A stretch of DNA of 20,801 bases from Priapulus caudatus. Its lineage: Eukaryota > Priapulida > Priapulimorpha > Priapulimorphida > Priapulidae. Shown piece by piece: positions 7,824-17,147 of this stretch. The stretch's first letter is position 1, and the number at the start of each line of letters is the position of its first letter. The notes beneath the pieces were generated by a model. The model was not told the DNA's origin, made no database searches, and saw only the letters and a program-made list of their open reading frames with translations. The stretch lies in NCBI RefSeq assembly GCF_000485595.1, contig NW_014578253.1, positions 44,572 through 65,372 on the forward strand, written 5' to 3'. Both the position numbers and the translations under genes were made by a program.

Positions 7824-10800
7824 GTAGCATTTTGCAAACTTTCAGGGTTTGACTTTTTGTTTGAGGCGAGATATGTGGTCGCATACCGCAGATGTCATGC
7901 TCGTGATGCACCACCACTGCCACTGGGGCTCATACCCCATAGTCATAGTCATAGACATAGCCATAGGGTCTATGTCCCCCAGGGTACTGCCGGAACGTAC
8001 CCTGGGTACGGTCCGGTATACCGGAACGTACCCTGGTAACTATCTGATATGGTTAGGGTTAGGGAGTATGCGTAGGCGTAGGCGTAGGCGACTCCCTAGA
8101 CTCGTTAGTGGAGTAGGCGAGGTACACTACGGCCGGCATATTATAATATAAGATAATACCAAGGTACCCTCTGATAGTACCCTGGTGGACATAGACCCTC
8201 TCAGCACCACTGAGGCCTGGTCTATTTTCTAAACACGAATATATGCGATTATCGCTTGCCTCAACCACTGTTCTCTCCGCACAGGTTATATGCCATTATT
8301 TGTATATTTGTATATTTACTAATAAAGTGTACTGTCATTATGTCATAGAGTGATGATACTGATAGATGTACATGCCAATTAATGAATTATTAGTGTCTGT
8401 AAAAGCGTGTATGGACTGAGCATCATTTTGTAGATGGAAAGCCAATGTTGCGCCAGGGCGACACAGGCGACTGGGTCGGCACATTCGAGGGGCATCGAGG
8501 AGCAGTGTGGGGAGCTTGTCTAAACAGGGAGGCCACCGTGGCGGCAACCGGAGCAGCTGATTTCACCGCGTACGTACAGTTCACTGAGCACTGAAAAGCT
8601 GGCTTGGCAACAGCACGAATTATACAACCTTGCGCTAACGCGTAAATTCCAGCGGACTTTGTTTCAGTTGGGGCAGTGATGGTCTAGTCTAGTAGTTTGT
8701 TGTGGATACCACGCTTAAATGCGGGCTAAAAAGTGTGTGGTTTGAGTCCTGTGGTGTGACTGTTCGTTAAGGGTAAAAGTCACAATAATTTATAGGGCCT
8801 ATATAATTTATATGACAGTTACTTCACTAAGCATTATAGTGAAATAAAACTGGTGCTTCAAAAGTGTATGGATACAATAGATATTTGCACCGTGTACAAA
8901 TCAGGAACCAGGATGAACCAACTGGGAAATAGGGTCATTCACTGGGCAGAGTATCATAATCCTGTTTGTGTGTTTACGGGTCGGTATTTCTCTTGCAGCA
9001 AGCTGTGGGATGCCATATCTGGCCAGGAGAAGCACTCGTTCACGCACACACACATCGTGAAGACTGTGGACTTCTCGTACGACTCCAGCCGTCTGCTCAC
9101 AGGCAGCATGGAGAAACTCGTGAAACTGTTCGACCTGGCAAAGCCAGAAGCTGGTAGTGTAACTTGCGCGTGCTGCACTCGTGCTTAAGTTGCTCATTTT
9201 TTCAGTTTTTCTTCTTTATCGGTCGGTCTGAAAAATATTGTGCCCCAAATCCGAGGACTTTTTCCAATCCATAGGGGGTGAGGGTTCCACCAAGATTTCC
9301 ACTTTTCTGATATTGCAGGCCTTTTGAGTTTCACAAAGTTCGGACCCCGGACCGCGGTCAGTGGACCGGGGCCCAATCACAGGTATTGCCCGAGGGCCCA
9401 CAAGGTGCCAGTCCGTCCCTGTCTGCAGTATAAAGTTGGGTTGGCAGAAAGCTGTGATAGTTTCATGGGGTCTGCGAGGTTTGCGTGATGAATGGGACAG
9501 GAGAAAGGGAATTGATTCTATCTTTATTAATGTTGAGTTATGTAGCTGTAAGGTTTGCTCGGTTGAGGAAAGGAGAAAGGAGATTTGTGCCAATCCTATA
9601 TGAGGGAACATACACAATAGGATTTTCGCATTCGTAGCCATCTTTTTATGCACTATACTATACTGTAGTATAGAATATATGCTTGCTCTCAATATTCACT
9701 GCTAGGCCTTCTATAATAATTAGGGTACACACATGTAGAACACTGACAAGTGCCTATAAACTGGTGATTACTGCCAAACTCAAATGCCGACCCTAATAAT
9801 TAATGTAAACAATGATGTAAACTAATACAAGTGGCAAATTTTTAAGGCATGGTTTTTGCCCCAGTGGCTGTGGCTCCCACTGATGCTCAGCTGTATGCTG
9901 GTTTATGCATGAGTATCTTCATTGATCATTGACCTGCCCCTCTATTTCAGATCCTCTGAAGTTTGAGGGTCATACCGGTAATCTGAAAGAGGTAGTGTTT
10001 CTCCAAGATGGTCGAAGGATTGTCAGCGCTGCAGAAGACAAAACCATCAGGTAACCACCCAGTAAAAAACAGCATCACACCCTTTACCAACATTGTACAC
10101 TTTTTTGTGTCGTTCTTTCGATAATTTATGATTCAATAATGCATGGTTAATAATTTTTTATTTCCCATAATTTTGTTATAATTATTATTTTTTAATTATT
10201 ATTTTTAAATAATGTATGGTTAATAATATTTTAATAATTTGCGTGGTAAAATTGTTAACCGCATAAAGAAATTAAACGAGATAATGTTTGCGGTAGGATG
10301 TGGGATGTCACGACGGGGACGGAAGTGAAGAAGTTGGACGTGCCATCGAATGTGACGGGCATGGAGCTGTCACAGGACGGGGAGATCCTGACGGTCACCT
10401 ACAGTAACACCGTCGCCTTCTACAACGCTGACACGTAAGGACACAATTCAAAAAATATTTGTTTGCCCTCACCCGACCCATGCTGAAAAGTTTGGGTAGG
10501 TAGGTAGGCTTTTGTTTTAAGGTTGTTTTTTTTACAAATTCAGCATGGTGTCTACATGCTCGGGTGTGCTTGTGTGAAGATACCTTTTATGTTGAATATT
10601 TGTTTTGCTTGGTACATAATGTATTGCCTACAGATTTATATAATGTACAGTGATACAATTTGTAAAAAAAAAATGGGAAAGATCAATAAACAATTTTGAG
10701 TCGGCCCCTTTTTGGCGGGTCGGTTGGGTGAGGGCAAACAAAAAATATTTTTATTATGGCCCTGTCAACACAGAACGCCCTGCACTCCCGATTCGAACAC

Positions 10801-13800
10801 CCGCAGAGGATCATCTTACCGAGTAGTGCGACTTTTTGCAAAGACATCGATCCTGACTGTATCAGAGAGCATGTATCTGTACCCCGCGTTCGGTAGCGAC
10901 ATTCGGTGGTTCGGTTGTTTTTGTTTGTTTCAATTCTCGGTTCGGTTCCGGGAAATACATTCAACCCACTCTCAGTTAGGGGGGGGGAGGGGCGCACACA
11001 GCGAGCAAACAGCTCAGCACTTATGCCAAGCCCTGTCCCTCGTACTTTTCTCAGCGTGTGCGGGGTGACAATGCGTGAGATTTTCGTCATTCATTATTAT
11101 TATTCAAAATGGACGGAAAATTTCTCCCATCTTCTCAGCATTTTTATTACTGAAAATAACCGAACCCAATGAACCGAACCAAAGAGCAAAATCCGAAAAC
11201 CGAACCGAACCGAAACAAAATGCATCGTTACACCCTTAGAGAGCATGTGTCTGTACCGCGTACTCACTGCGCGCTTGTGTTACAGCTTTGAGTTGCTGAA
11301 GACGCACGTCGGCCCGACGCTGCTCTACTCCGCCTCACTGCACCCCGACAAACAGATGTTCGTGTTCGGCGGCGAGAACTTCACGATGTACAAGTACGAC
11401 TACAACACCGGCGTCGAGATCGGTGAGCGGGGGTCGCGCCGGGGTCGTGATGGGGTCACGCAGAGGTCGTGTTGGGGTCACGCAGGGGTCACCAGGGTCG
11501 TGCCGGGGTTAGGGTGTGGGTTAGCGTTAGAGTGTGGGTTAGCGTTAGGGTTAGGATGTGGGTTAGCATTAGAGTGTGGGTTAGGGTTAGGATGTGGGTT
11601 AGCATTAGAGTGTGGGTTAGGGTTAGGATGTGGGTTAGCATTAGAGTGTGGGTTAGGTTAAGGGATGTGGGTTACGTGTTATGTGGGTTAGATTGGGTGT
11701 TAGTATAGTTAGGAATGTGCTTAAGTTGTGCGGTTGGGCGTTAGACTTATGGGTCATAGGTGCGGGCCGTCGGCTGTTAAGGGTGGGTTAGGGTTAGGGT
11801 GTGGGTTAGCGTTGGAGTGTGGGTTAGGGTGTGGGTTAGCATTAGAGTGTGGGTTAGGGTGTGGGTTAGCGTTAGAGTGTGGGTTAGGGTTAGGTGTGTG
11901 GGTTAAGCGTCAGAGTGTGGGTTAGGGTGTGGACTAGGTTAGGGTATGGGTTGGATTAGAGTGTGGTGCGTTCAGACGTGTGGGTTAGGGTGTGGGTTAG
12001 GCGCTAGGTTCCGGTGCACCGTAGCTGGGGGTTAGTGGTGTGGTTAGAGTAGTGGGTTAGGGCTGTGGCGTTAGCATAGGGTGATGGGTTAGCTTAGAGT
12101 GTTGGGTTAGGGTTAGAGTGTGGGTTTAGGAGGTTGGGTTAGTGCTTAGAGTGTGGGTTAGGGTGTGGGTTAGCTATTAGAGTGTGGGGTAGTGGTTAAG
12201 AGTGTGGGTTAGCATTAGAGGTGGGTTAGGTTAGGAGTGTGGGTTAGCATTAGAGGTGTGGGTTAGGGTTTAAGAGTGTGGTTAGCATATAGAGATGGGG
12301 TTAGGTTAGAGTGTTTTGGGTTAGCTGCTGAGTGTGGGTTAGGTGTGGGTTAGCATTAGAGTGTGGGGTTAGGTGTTAGAGTGTGGTTAGCATATAAGGG
12401 TGTGGTTAGCATTAGAGTGTGGTTAGCCGCTAAGAGCTGTGGGTTAGCATTAGGGTGTGGGTTAGAGTGTGGGTTAGCGCTAGAGTGTTGGTTAGGGTTA
12501 GGATGTGGGTTAGCGTTATGGGGTTTAGTTGTGGGTTCAAGTTTGGGTTAGGATGTGCGTTAAGTTGTGCGTTGGGGTTAGACTATGGGTCAGGGTTTGG
12601 GTGGTTGGGTAGAGGGTGTGGGTTAGCATGTGGATGTAGGTTAGGTTTAAGGTTAAGGTGTGGGTTAGGGTTAGCACGATGATGCTTACAATGAATGCTG
12701 TCTCTGCTATTAGATTGTAGTTAGCCTTGACTGTCTTGGTGCTCACACCCACACACCTGCACGTGCACGTGTACACAGTGTGTATTGCGTGCGACGCCCT
12801 AACGCAGTGGTTCTTAATCTTTTTTGAGTCATGGAGTCCATTTGGTCCTGGACCCCTTTGAGAATCTGGTGACCCCTCTCCAGAAAAATGCACATAAGCA
12901 CATAAACACAAAATTTTGCATACAATGTCAGGGGTAGAAATTGACTTTTGAACACGGGAGTCCAACGGACTCCCTACCCTCAAAAAGAGGGAGTCCGCAG
13001 CAAAATGAGGGAGTCTGCAGTCTGAGGTTCAAAATTAAAGATATTAACAATAACGCATGTGATTATTTTTAAGATTCATGCGGCTGCACGTCTGCCAAAT
13101 TTTCTTTGAACATTAGCTTAAAAATATGGTAATTCCGCGAGGCCGTGCTCTGGAATGAACTAGTTAGTATGGCAGAATTTTCAGGGAGTCACACGGATTC
13201 CTGCACGTATATTAAATCAGGGAGTCCGACAGTAAATCAGTGAGTATTTGACTCCGGACCCGTTAACTTTGCACCCTGCAATGTGGTTCACGGACCCCCT
13301 GAAGCCCATCTATGGAACCCAAAGGGGTCCATGGACCACAGGTTAAGAATCTCTGCCCTAGGCCATAGTAAAAACATTGTTTGTTTGCCCTCACCCGACC
13401 GACCCACCAAAAAGGGGCCGACTCAAACATTTTTATTGATCTTTCCCATTCTTTTTTTTTTACAAATTGTATCACTGTACATTATATAAATCTGTAGGTA
13501 ATACATTATGTACCAAGCAAAACAAACATCTAACATAAAAGGTATCTCCACACAAGCACCCCTGAGCATGTAGACACCATGCTGACTTTGTAAAAAGACC
13601 CCCCCTCAAAAAAAAATTTAAGCTTACCACCTACCCAAACTTTTCAGCCTGGGTCGGGTGAGGGCAAACAAAGATTATACAAATATTTACAAGATTTACA
13701 AATATTATTACCCTAACCCTAACGCCTAGCATTTTGTCGGCAGAGTCGTCCAAGGGTCACTTCGGTGCCGTGCACTGCGTGCGCTTCTCGCCCGACGGTG

Positions 13801-13988
13801 AGCTGTATGCGAGTGGCTCCGAGGATGGCACGCTGCGGCTCTGGCAGACGACCGTCGGGAAGACGTACGGCCTCTGGAAGTGCGTCGCGCCGGGAGAGAC
13901 CGCCGACGCCGCCGCTGCCGCCACCGCCATCGTCAACGGCAACGCCTCGAACGGCGCGGGGCCGCAGGAGATGAAGGTCGAGGCATAG
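7706..13988 (+). CDS. STRAP: STRAP/UNRIP seven-WD40 protein, seven coding exons, complete
   Basis: Joining 7706-7823, 8434-8569, 8999-9153, 9951-10050, 10297-10434, 11286-11422 and 13744-13988 gives 1029 nt, or 342 residues plus TAG (human about 350), in frame with GT-AG introns. The family is a cytoplasmic and nuclear WD40 propeller. It binds TGF-beta receptors and Smad7 to dampen signalling, and joins the SMN complex as UNRIP. The start [15 protein letters not shown] and the segment [20 protein letters not shown] agree with vertebrate STRAP almost residue for residue, as I recall it. WD-type blade ends are seen at KLWD (86-89), KLFD (127-130), RMWD (170-173) and RLW (293-295), with GH dipeptides at 14-15, 59-60, 143-144 and 266-267. 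Residues 310-342 form an Ala/Gly/Asn-rich tail unlike the acidic vertebrate tail. Confidence 0.96.
7965..8199. repeat. Foldback repeat with TTAGGG core in STRAP intron 1
   Basis: The arm 7965-7987 (AGGGTCTATGTCC and then CCAGGGTAC-type) is the reverse complement of 8177-8199 with one mismatch in 23. The loop holds the repeated word GGAACGTACCCTGG (twice), two TTAGGG units at 8053-8064 and a GTAGGC triplet around 8070-8090. The plan is similar to the foldback in RPAIN intron 1, but the sequence of the arms differs. Confidence 0.75.
8434..8569 (+). CDS. STRAP: STRAP coding exon 2 (residues 40-85)
   Basis: Follows TTTTGTAG and reads [27 protein letters not shown] and ATGAADFTA, the vertebrate [20 protein letters not shown] segment. 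The donor GTACGT splits the Ala85 codon (GC|C). Confidence 0.95.
8999..9153 (+). CDS. STRAP: STRAP coding exon 3 (residues 85-136)
   Basis: The acceptor is TTCTCTTGCAG. It reads [10 protein letters not shown], then [19 protein letters not shown] and [10 protein letters not shown], matching vertebrate KVWDAVSGDE and [19 protein letters not shown]. The donor GTAGTG leaves the G of Asp137. Confidence 0.95.
9951..10050 (+). CDS. STRAP: STRAP coding exon 4 (residues 137-169, start of R170)
   Basis: A 100-nt exon after CTATTTCAG. It reads [20 protein letters not shown] and [10 protein letters not shown], a WD blade with GH and the S-A-A-E-D-K-T-I-R turn. The donor is GTAACC; the arginine codon (AG|G) is split. 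Confidence 0.95.
10297..10434 (+). CDS. STRAP: STRAP coding exon 5 (residues 170-215, start of T216)
   Basis: Acceptor TTGCGGTAG, donor GTAAGG. It reads [20 protein letters not shown] followed by [15 protein letters not shown] and VAFYN. Vertebrate STRAP has SSMEYIPEGEILVITYGRSIAF at this place. Confidence 0.94.
10460..10740 (+). mobile_element. MITE copy A in STRAP intron 5
   Basis: A 281-bp element starting TGTTTGCCCTCACCC and ending in its reverse complement. AAAAATATT directly flanks it on both sides (10451-10459 and 10741-10749), a 9-bp target duplication. Its body matches 13382-13670 in reverse orientation. No coding capacity. Confidence 0.88.
10864..11257. mobile_element. GGTTCGG-rich inverted-repeat element with flanking direct repeats, STRAP intron 5
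   Basis: Left of centre lie GGTTCGGTTG and CGGTTCGGTTCCGG (about 10910-10950). On the right lie CCGAACCGAACCGAAAC and CGTTACACCCTT (about 11195-11237). The right end, read in reverse, resembles the AAGGGTGTAACGAT plus GGTTCGG start known from many hAT-type short elements. The left end lacks that start. A 20-nt word, AGAGAGCATGTATCTGTACC, lies at 10864-10883 and recurs at 11238-11257 with one change. Confidence 0.55.
11286..11422 (+). CDS. STRAP: STRAP coding exon 6 (residues 216-261, start of E262)
   Basis: Acceptor TGTGTTACAG, donor GTGAGC. It reads [20 protein letters not shown], then [19 protein letters not shown]. Vertebrate STRAP reads SASLHPEKEFLVAGGEDFKLYKYDYNSG here. Confidence 0.95.
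11500..12680 (+). repeat. TTAGGG-related minisatellite in STRAP intron 6
   Basis: About 1.2 kb of GTGGGTTAG-based units. Between about 11559 and 11655 the unit is a clear 36-mer made of GTGGGTTAGCATTAGAGT plus GTGGGTTAGGGTTAGGAT. Later copies alternate shorter versions and are scrambled by many one-base gains and losses. Val/Trp/Gly/Leu open frames through it are by-products of the repeat. Confidence 0.92.
12797..13363. mobile_element. hAT-like short transposon (outer) in STRAP intron 6
   Basis: Starts CAGTGGTTCTTAATC at 12805 and ends with its imperfect reverse complement GGTTAAGAATCTCTG at 13355. Inner TCCATTTGG/GGACCCCTTTG words mirror CAAAGGGGTCCATGG on the right. Flanks CCCTAACG (12797-12804) and CCCTAGGC (13356-13363) agree at six of eight positions, fitting the 8-bp duplication of hAT elements with CTAG-like centres. 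It is interrupted by another element at 12929-13278. Confidence 0.8.
12923..13284. mobile_element. Second short element nested inside the hAT-like element
   Basis: CAATGT at 12923-12928 is repeated at 13279-13284, flanking a 350-bp insert that begins CAGGGGTAGAAATTGAC and ends GTTAACTTTGCACCCTG (imperfect inverted ends). Inside, GGGAGTCC words recur in both orientations. Removing it would restore a continuous outer element of about 200 bp. Confidence 0.72.
13382..13670 (-). mobile_element. MITE copy B in STRAP intron 6, inverted relative to copy A
   Basis: A 289-bp element with the same TGTTTGCCCTCACCC ends. Shared inner words include AAAAAGGGGCCGACTCAAA, GATCTTTCCCAT, ACAAATTGTATCACTGTACA and CATAAAAGGTATCT, all reverse complements of copy A. 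Flanks AACATTGTT and AAGATTATA agree at only some positions, so its target duplication is eroded or absent. Confidence 0.85.
13711..13722 (+). repeat. Two CCCTAA units just upstream of STRAP exon 7
   Basis: CCCTAACCCTAAC ends 20 nt before the AG acceptor at 13742-13743. CCCTAAC fits the animal branch-point pattern, with a likely branch A at 13722. The intervening AG at 13728-13729 lies too close to that A to be used. Confidence 0.5.
13744..13988 (+). CDS. STRAP: STRAP terminal coding exon 7 (residues 262-342 and stop)
   Basis: After GTCGGCAG it reads [33 protein letters not shown] and [11 protein letters not shown], nearly identical to the vertebrate seventh blade. An Ala-rich tail ending EMKVEA and TAG follows. 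The exon is strongly GC-rich compared with the AT-rich surroundings. The antisense open frames over it (up to 176 residues) are shadows of this coding sequence. Confidence 0.96.
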
Positions 13989-15192
13989 ACGGTGTAGTGC
14001 GGCGCGTGGCGTCCGGTGTTTGACGTCGGAGTGGCGAACATGTCGTTGTCGTGGCAATGCTGCGTTGTCGTTTGGATGGTAGCAATCTCCGTTGCCGGGA
14101 GCAGGAGTGCGCTGCTTCCATCTCCGAGGGTGGCGCGCCGCCGCGTCGTCGTGCTTTTCCGCTCGGTGAAAGCCCAGAGCGTCGACTTGAGTGACGGTGA
14201 GCGGACGGGAGAGAGAGGGGGAGGGGGACCTCACGCGTCCATCTAACAAGTCGGCGGAGGAGGCGTCGATTCACGAGGATCGCACCAAAATAGACAGTCG
14301 GTTCTCATCGTTCGACGCGGCATCTCCGAGTTTTTAGATGGACGCCGCCGCGGTTTGTCCGCCAATTTCCTCCGCTCTGACCTGCGACTGTGGCGCCACC
14401 TGGTGCTAACTGGGACGTGGGTCGGGCGGGAGGGGGCGGGACACATGCGCGGCAGAGTGGGCGAGCGAGGATGAGGATGGAAGCTAGAGGGCGCTGAGGT
14501 GCGCACGACTCGTCGGAGCGGATCATGTCGCGTTAGCGTCTCGTCTTTATTTAGAGAAAAAATTATTTATGTAAGCGTCGGAATCGTGGCGGCAGAACAC
14601 GCTGAGCCGTCCTACGTGTCGCTCGGCAGATACTGGCGCCCTCTACAGTCTTGCATATCATACGCGTGAGATATCGCCCATTGTGAGCTGAGCGCAGCTT
14701 CCGGTAACGAGTTATTTTTAATTTGCTGGCTGCAAAATGAGATGCTGTATATAAAGGGATTGAAAAACGAGGCTTGCTTTGTGCTAGATGGCAGCAACAA
14801 TTCATGTGGTACCTACCCCCCCATGCAGTGTTCGTGTATTCTGTCCTGCTTCCCATAGCCAAGATTCATGAGAGCAGACCTGTAATGAGTGGTCGGTCGG
14901 TCGTCGCAGTGCCGATGCCGTGTAATATTTGGGACTGAATCGTTTCACTGCATACATGTATGTTGCTTTGTTATCGCAAAAAAAGCGCAATCACATATAG
15001 ACATGTTTTCTTGCTTATTCTTTGTGTACTACAGTGCAGGCGAAGTCGTGGTGAGAAATAACTTCTGTAAATCACTTTTAGAAAACGTTCATAAACCAGA
15101 CTGAGTATTCCCGATTTTAGCATTAAACTTAAAGTGACCTAAGCTGGCGTGGCCACAGTTTGCTGACCGTAAGCATTTGTCTTTTTGGTTTT
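13989..15192 (+). other. STRAP 3' UTR / downstream flank, no further gene seen
   Basis: GC-rich to about 14540, then of average composition. No family-level protein similarity is visible on either strand. There is no AATAAA close to the STRAP stop. The variant ATTAAA at 15122-15127 and the distal AATAAA at 15809-15814, which lies inside a repeat, are the only candidates noticed, so the 3' end is uncertain. A TATATAAA at 14748-14755 has no recognisable gene after it. Confidence 0.35.
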
Positions 15193-16300
15193 AACAAGAG
15201 CCGCAGAGCGTCTGGGCTCATCTGAGGTCTGTTGCTACGGTTATAAACGTAACATTTAAGTCGTGCGTAGTGACAACTTTGTTAGGCGCAGATATGCAGA
15301 TACGCAGTTGCGTACACATCATTTCAGCAACCCCCCCGCATTCTGCATACCTCCCAAAGCCCATTGGTTGATAGAAATTGCGTGCCTGAAACTCCTGTTT
15401 AATGGTGCATTGTGACCCTAACCCTAACCCTAACCCTTTTTTTTTTAAAGTGCGGTAAAAATTATTTGTAGTTATTAAATTGTTGTAAATAAATCATGTA
15501 AATATTTGCGTTAATTGGAAAAAAATTGTTAAATGGATAAAGATAGAAAAATACAGAAAACAGGTAAATAATATAAAATCAGATGGAATTCGATGTAACG
15601 ACCTTTGAGCCGTGACGCGCGTGCTGTACGTGTTCGGCTATCCAGGCTTATTGGGTTTGTAGATTATGGATGTGCCATGAATATGCGAACGCTGTGACGT
15701 CATTGAGGCAGTTCAGGAATCCATGTTTAACCTTCCTCTTGAGGGTCAAAAGGTTATCAGACACTTACTCTTCGCACGTCAGTGGAAAGCACATTTCATG
15801 GACCTTTCAATAAAGTGATAAAAATGGTAGGTCAGCGCTGAAACAAAAAAGTTTTTAACTCTGTCCATTAGGCCATGTCCTCAGAAAATGTCTGATATCT
15901 GACCTTTTCCCCACTGCCCTTTGACCTGTGATCTCCAATTTCGCACTGGTGATGCGTTTCTTGCCCATCACACGTAATTAATATACACCGAATATTAATT
16001 GCATAGGTGGAGCCGTTCAGATTTGTGCCGCGATTCCGTATTTCCTCCTATACCTTAAGTTAAGGGGGAAATATTTCCCCTCCGTTTACACATCTTGACC
16101 TTTGACCCTTGACCCCCAAACTTGTCATCCTGAGTCCTTTTCACGATCCCCATCTCCCCCCTCCCTCCCGACGTCCCGAATATCGTGACCGTACGTCGAG
16201 CGGTTAAGATTTGTGCCCAACTGTTGACGGACGGACGGACGCACGGACAATCATGCGATTCTGCAAGCTGCATTAGACTTCGTCAGATGAGCTAATAAAA
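15193..16300 (+). mobile_element. Dispersed repeat, AACAAGAG start, GACG tandem and GAGCTAATAAA end
   Basis: Starts AACAAGAGCC, with GCTCATCTGA at 15216-15225. Near its end lies the exact reverse complement TCAGATGAGC (16283-16292), followed by TAATAAAACTAATAAAC. Inside are CCCTAA units (15416-15436), repeated TTTGACC/TGACC phrases (about 15900-16110) and a GACG tandem (about 16225-16250). From memory, repeats with this order of parts are common in marine invertebrate genomes. The class is unsure; no protein is encoded. Confidence 0.6.
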
Positions 16301-16769
16301 CTAATAAACGTCGAATAAATGTAAGTAACCCTAAAATAACTAATAAATTCTAGAGCAAAGTCAATCAGCCGAGATTTATCCTATAGGTGGTTTACTTCTC
16401 GAAACCGTAAAAAGTGTTCCCTTGGGCAATATTTGGATCACGAACCTCTCCTGCCCATCTCCAGTAGGAATTTTATGAGGCTACGGCTATCGCCAGGTTA
16501 AATATTTACTCGTATAAAGTAGGTCATTCTTACTGGGCTTGGTCTCAGTAGAGCATCTGCGTTGGAGTACAGGTAGAAATAGAGTAATAACTCTTCCACA
16601 ATAACACTTGAAAATATGGCGATAAGTTTTATTCAATTATCGATATTTGTTACTGCGCAGAATATGTATATGAGTCGCATTATGTATAGTTCACATGCCA
16701 ATGCTGTAGTAAAATGAGTTTTAGGCACATTCATTAATAAGGGACTTCATGAATAATAAGCCCTTAGGC
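16301..16769. other. No gene recognised
   Basis: Begins with two further AATAAA words (16303-16308, 16314-16319), probably the tail of the repeat upstream. The rest shows no conserved coding sequence or repeat structure that I can see. Confidence 0.3.
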
Positions 16770-17147
16770 TATCGGAAAGTCCCCGCCGCCATATTTAGAT
16801 CAGATAAGAGGTGGTATAAGTTGCCTATATATAACATGGCTAGGATAGGACTAGTCTAGGTTTTTGATCTATAATTCTCTTCACTAACATCGTACTTTAA
16901 TTCACAGGTGCGTTAATTTCTGTTTACAGAAACATTTACAAATATGATAGTGATAATTTATATTGTCATTGTGGTTAGTGTGTCACATAAGATTGTGGTA
17001 ATTTGAGATATTTTGCAATGTTTGTGTTAATGCAAAAACTAAAAACGCACGAGTGTTTAAAAATCATGTATTTTCCTACGCGCGCCTCGGCCATTTTATA
17101 CCCCCTTTTTCTATGACCTATAAATAGCACAGCTGGACTTTCCGATA
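16770..17147. mobile_element. Small inverted-repeat element with TA ends
   Basis: TATCGGAAAGTCC (16770-16782) and GGACTTTCCGATA (17135-17147) are perfect 13-bp inverse copies. The outermost TA on each side could be a TA target duplication, as in Tc1/mariner-type short elements. The 350-bp interior is AT-rich and non-coding. Confidence 0.55.

Noticed and set aside
9216-9692. 158-residue minus-strand frame in STRAP intron 3
   Set aside because: No recognisable domain. The DNA has GC-rich imperfect palindromes (about 9342-9380) and lies within an intron; probably a repeat fragment, family unknown.
10683-11172. Frames of 88-135 residues on both strands of STRAP intron 5
   Set aside because: They run across the MITE end and the GGTTCGG element; no protein family resemblance.
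11245-12682. Several Val/Trp/Gly/Leu-rich open frames
   Set aside because: Translations of the TTAGGG-type minisatellite. The first begins in STRAP exon 6 in the correct frame but runs past a good donor (GTGAGC) into the repeat.
13719-14274. 176- and 113-residue antisense frames over STRAP exon 7
   Set aside because: Shadow frames of GC-rich coding sequence; the sense frame is a conserved WD40 exon.
14748-14755. TATATAAA as a TATA box or variant poly(A) signal
   Set aside because: No gene follows it, and the hexamer alone is weak evidence in either role.
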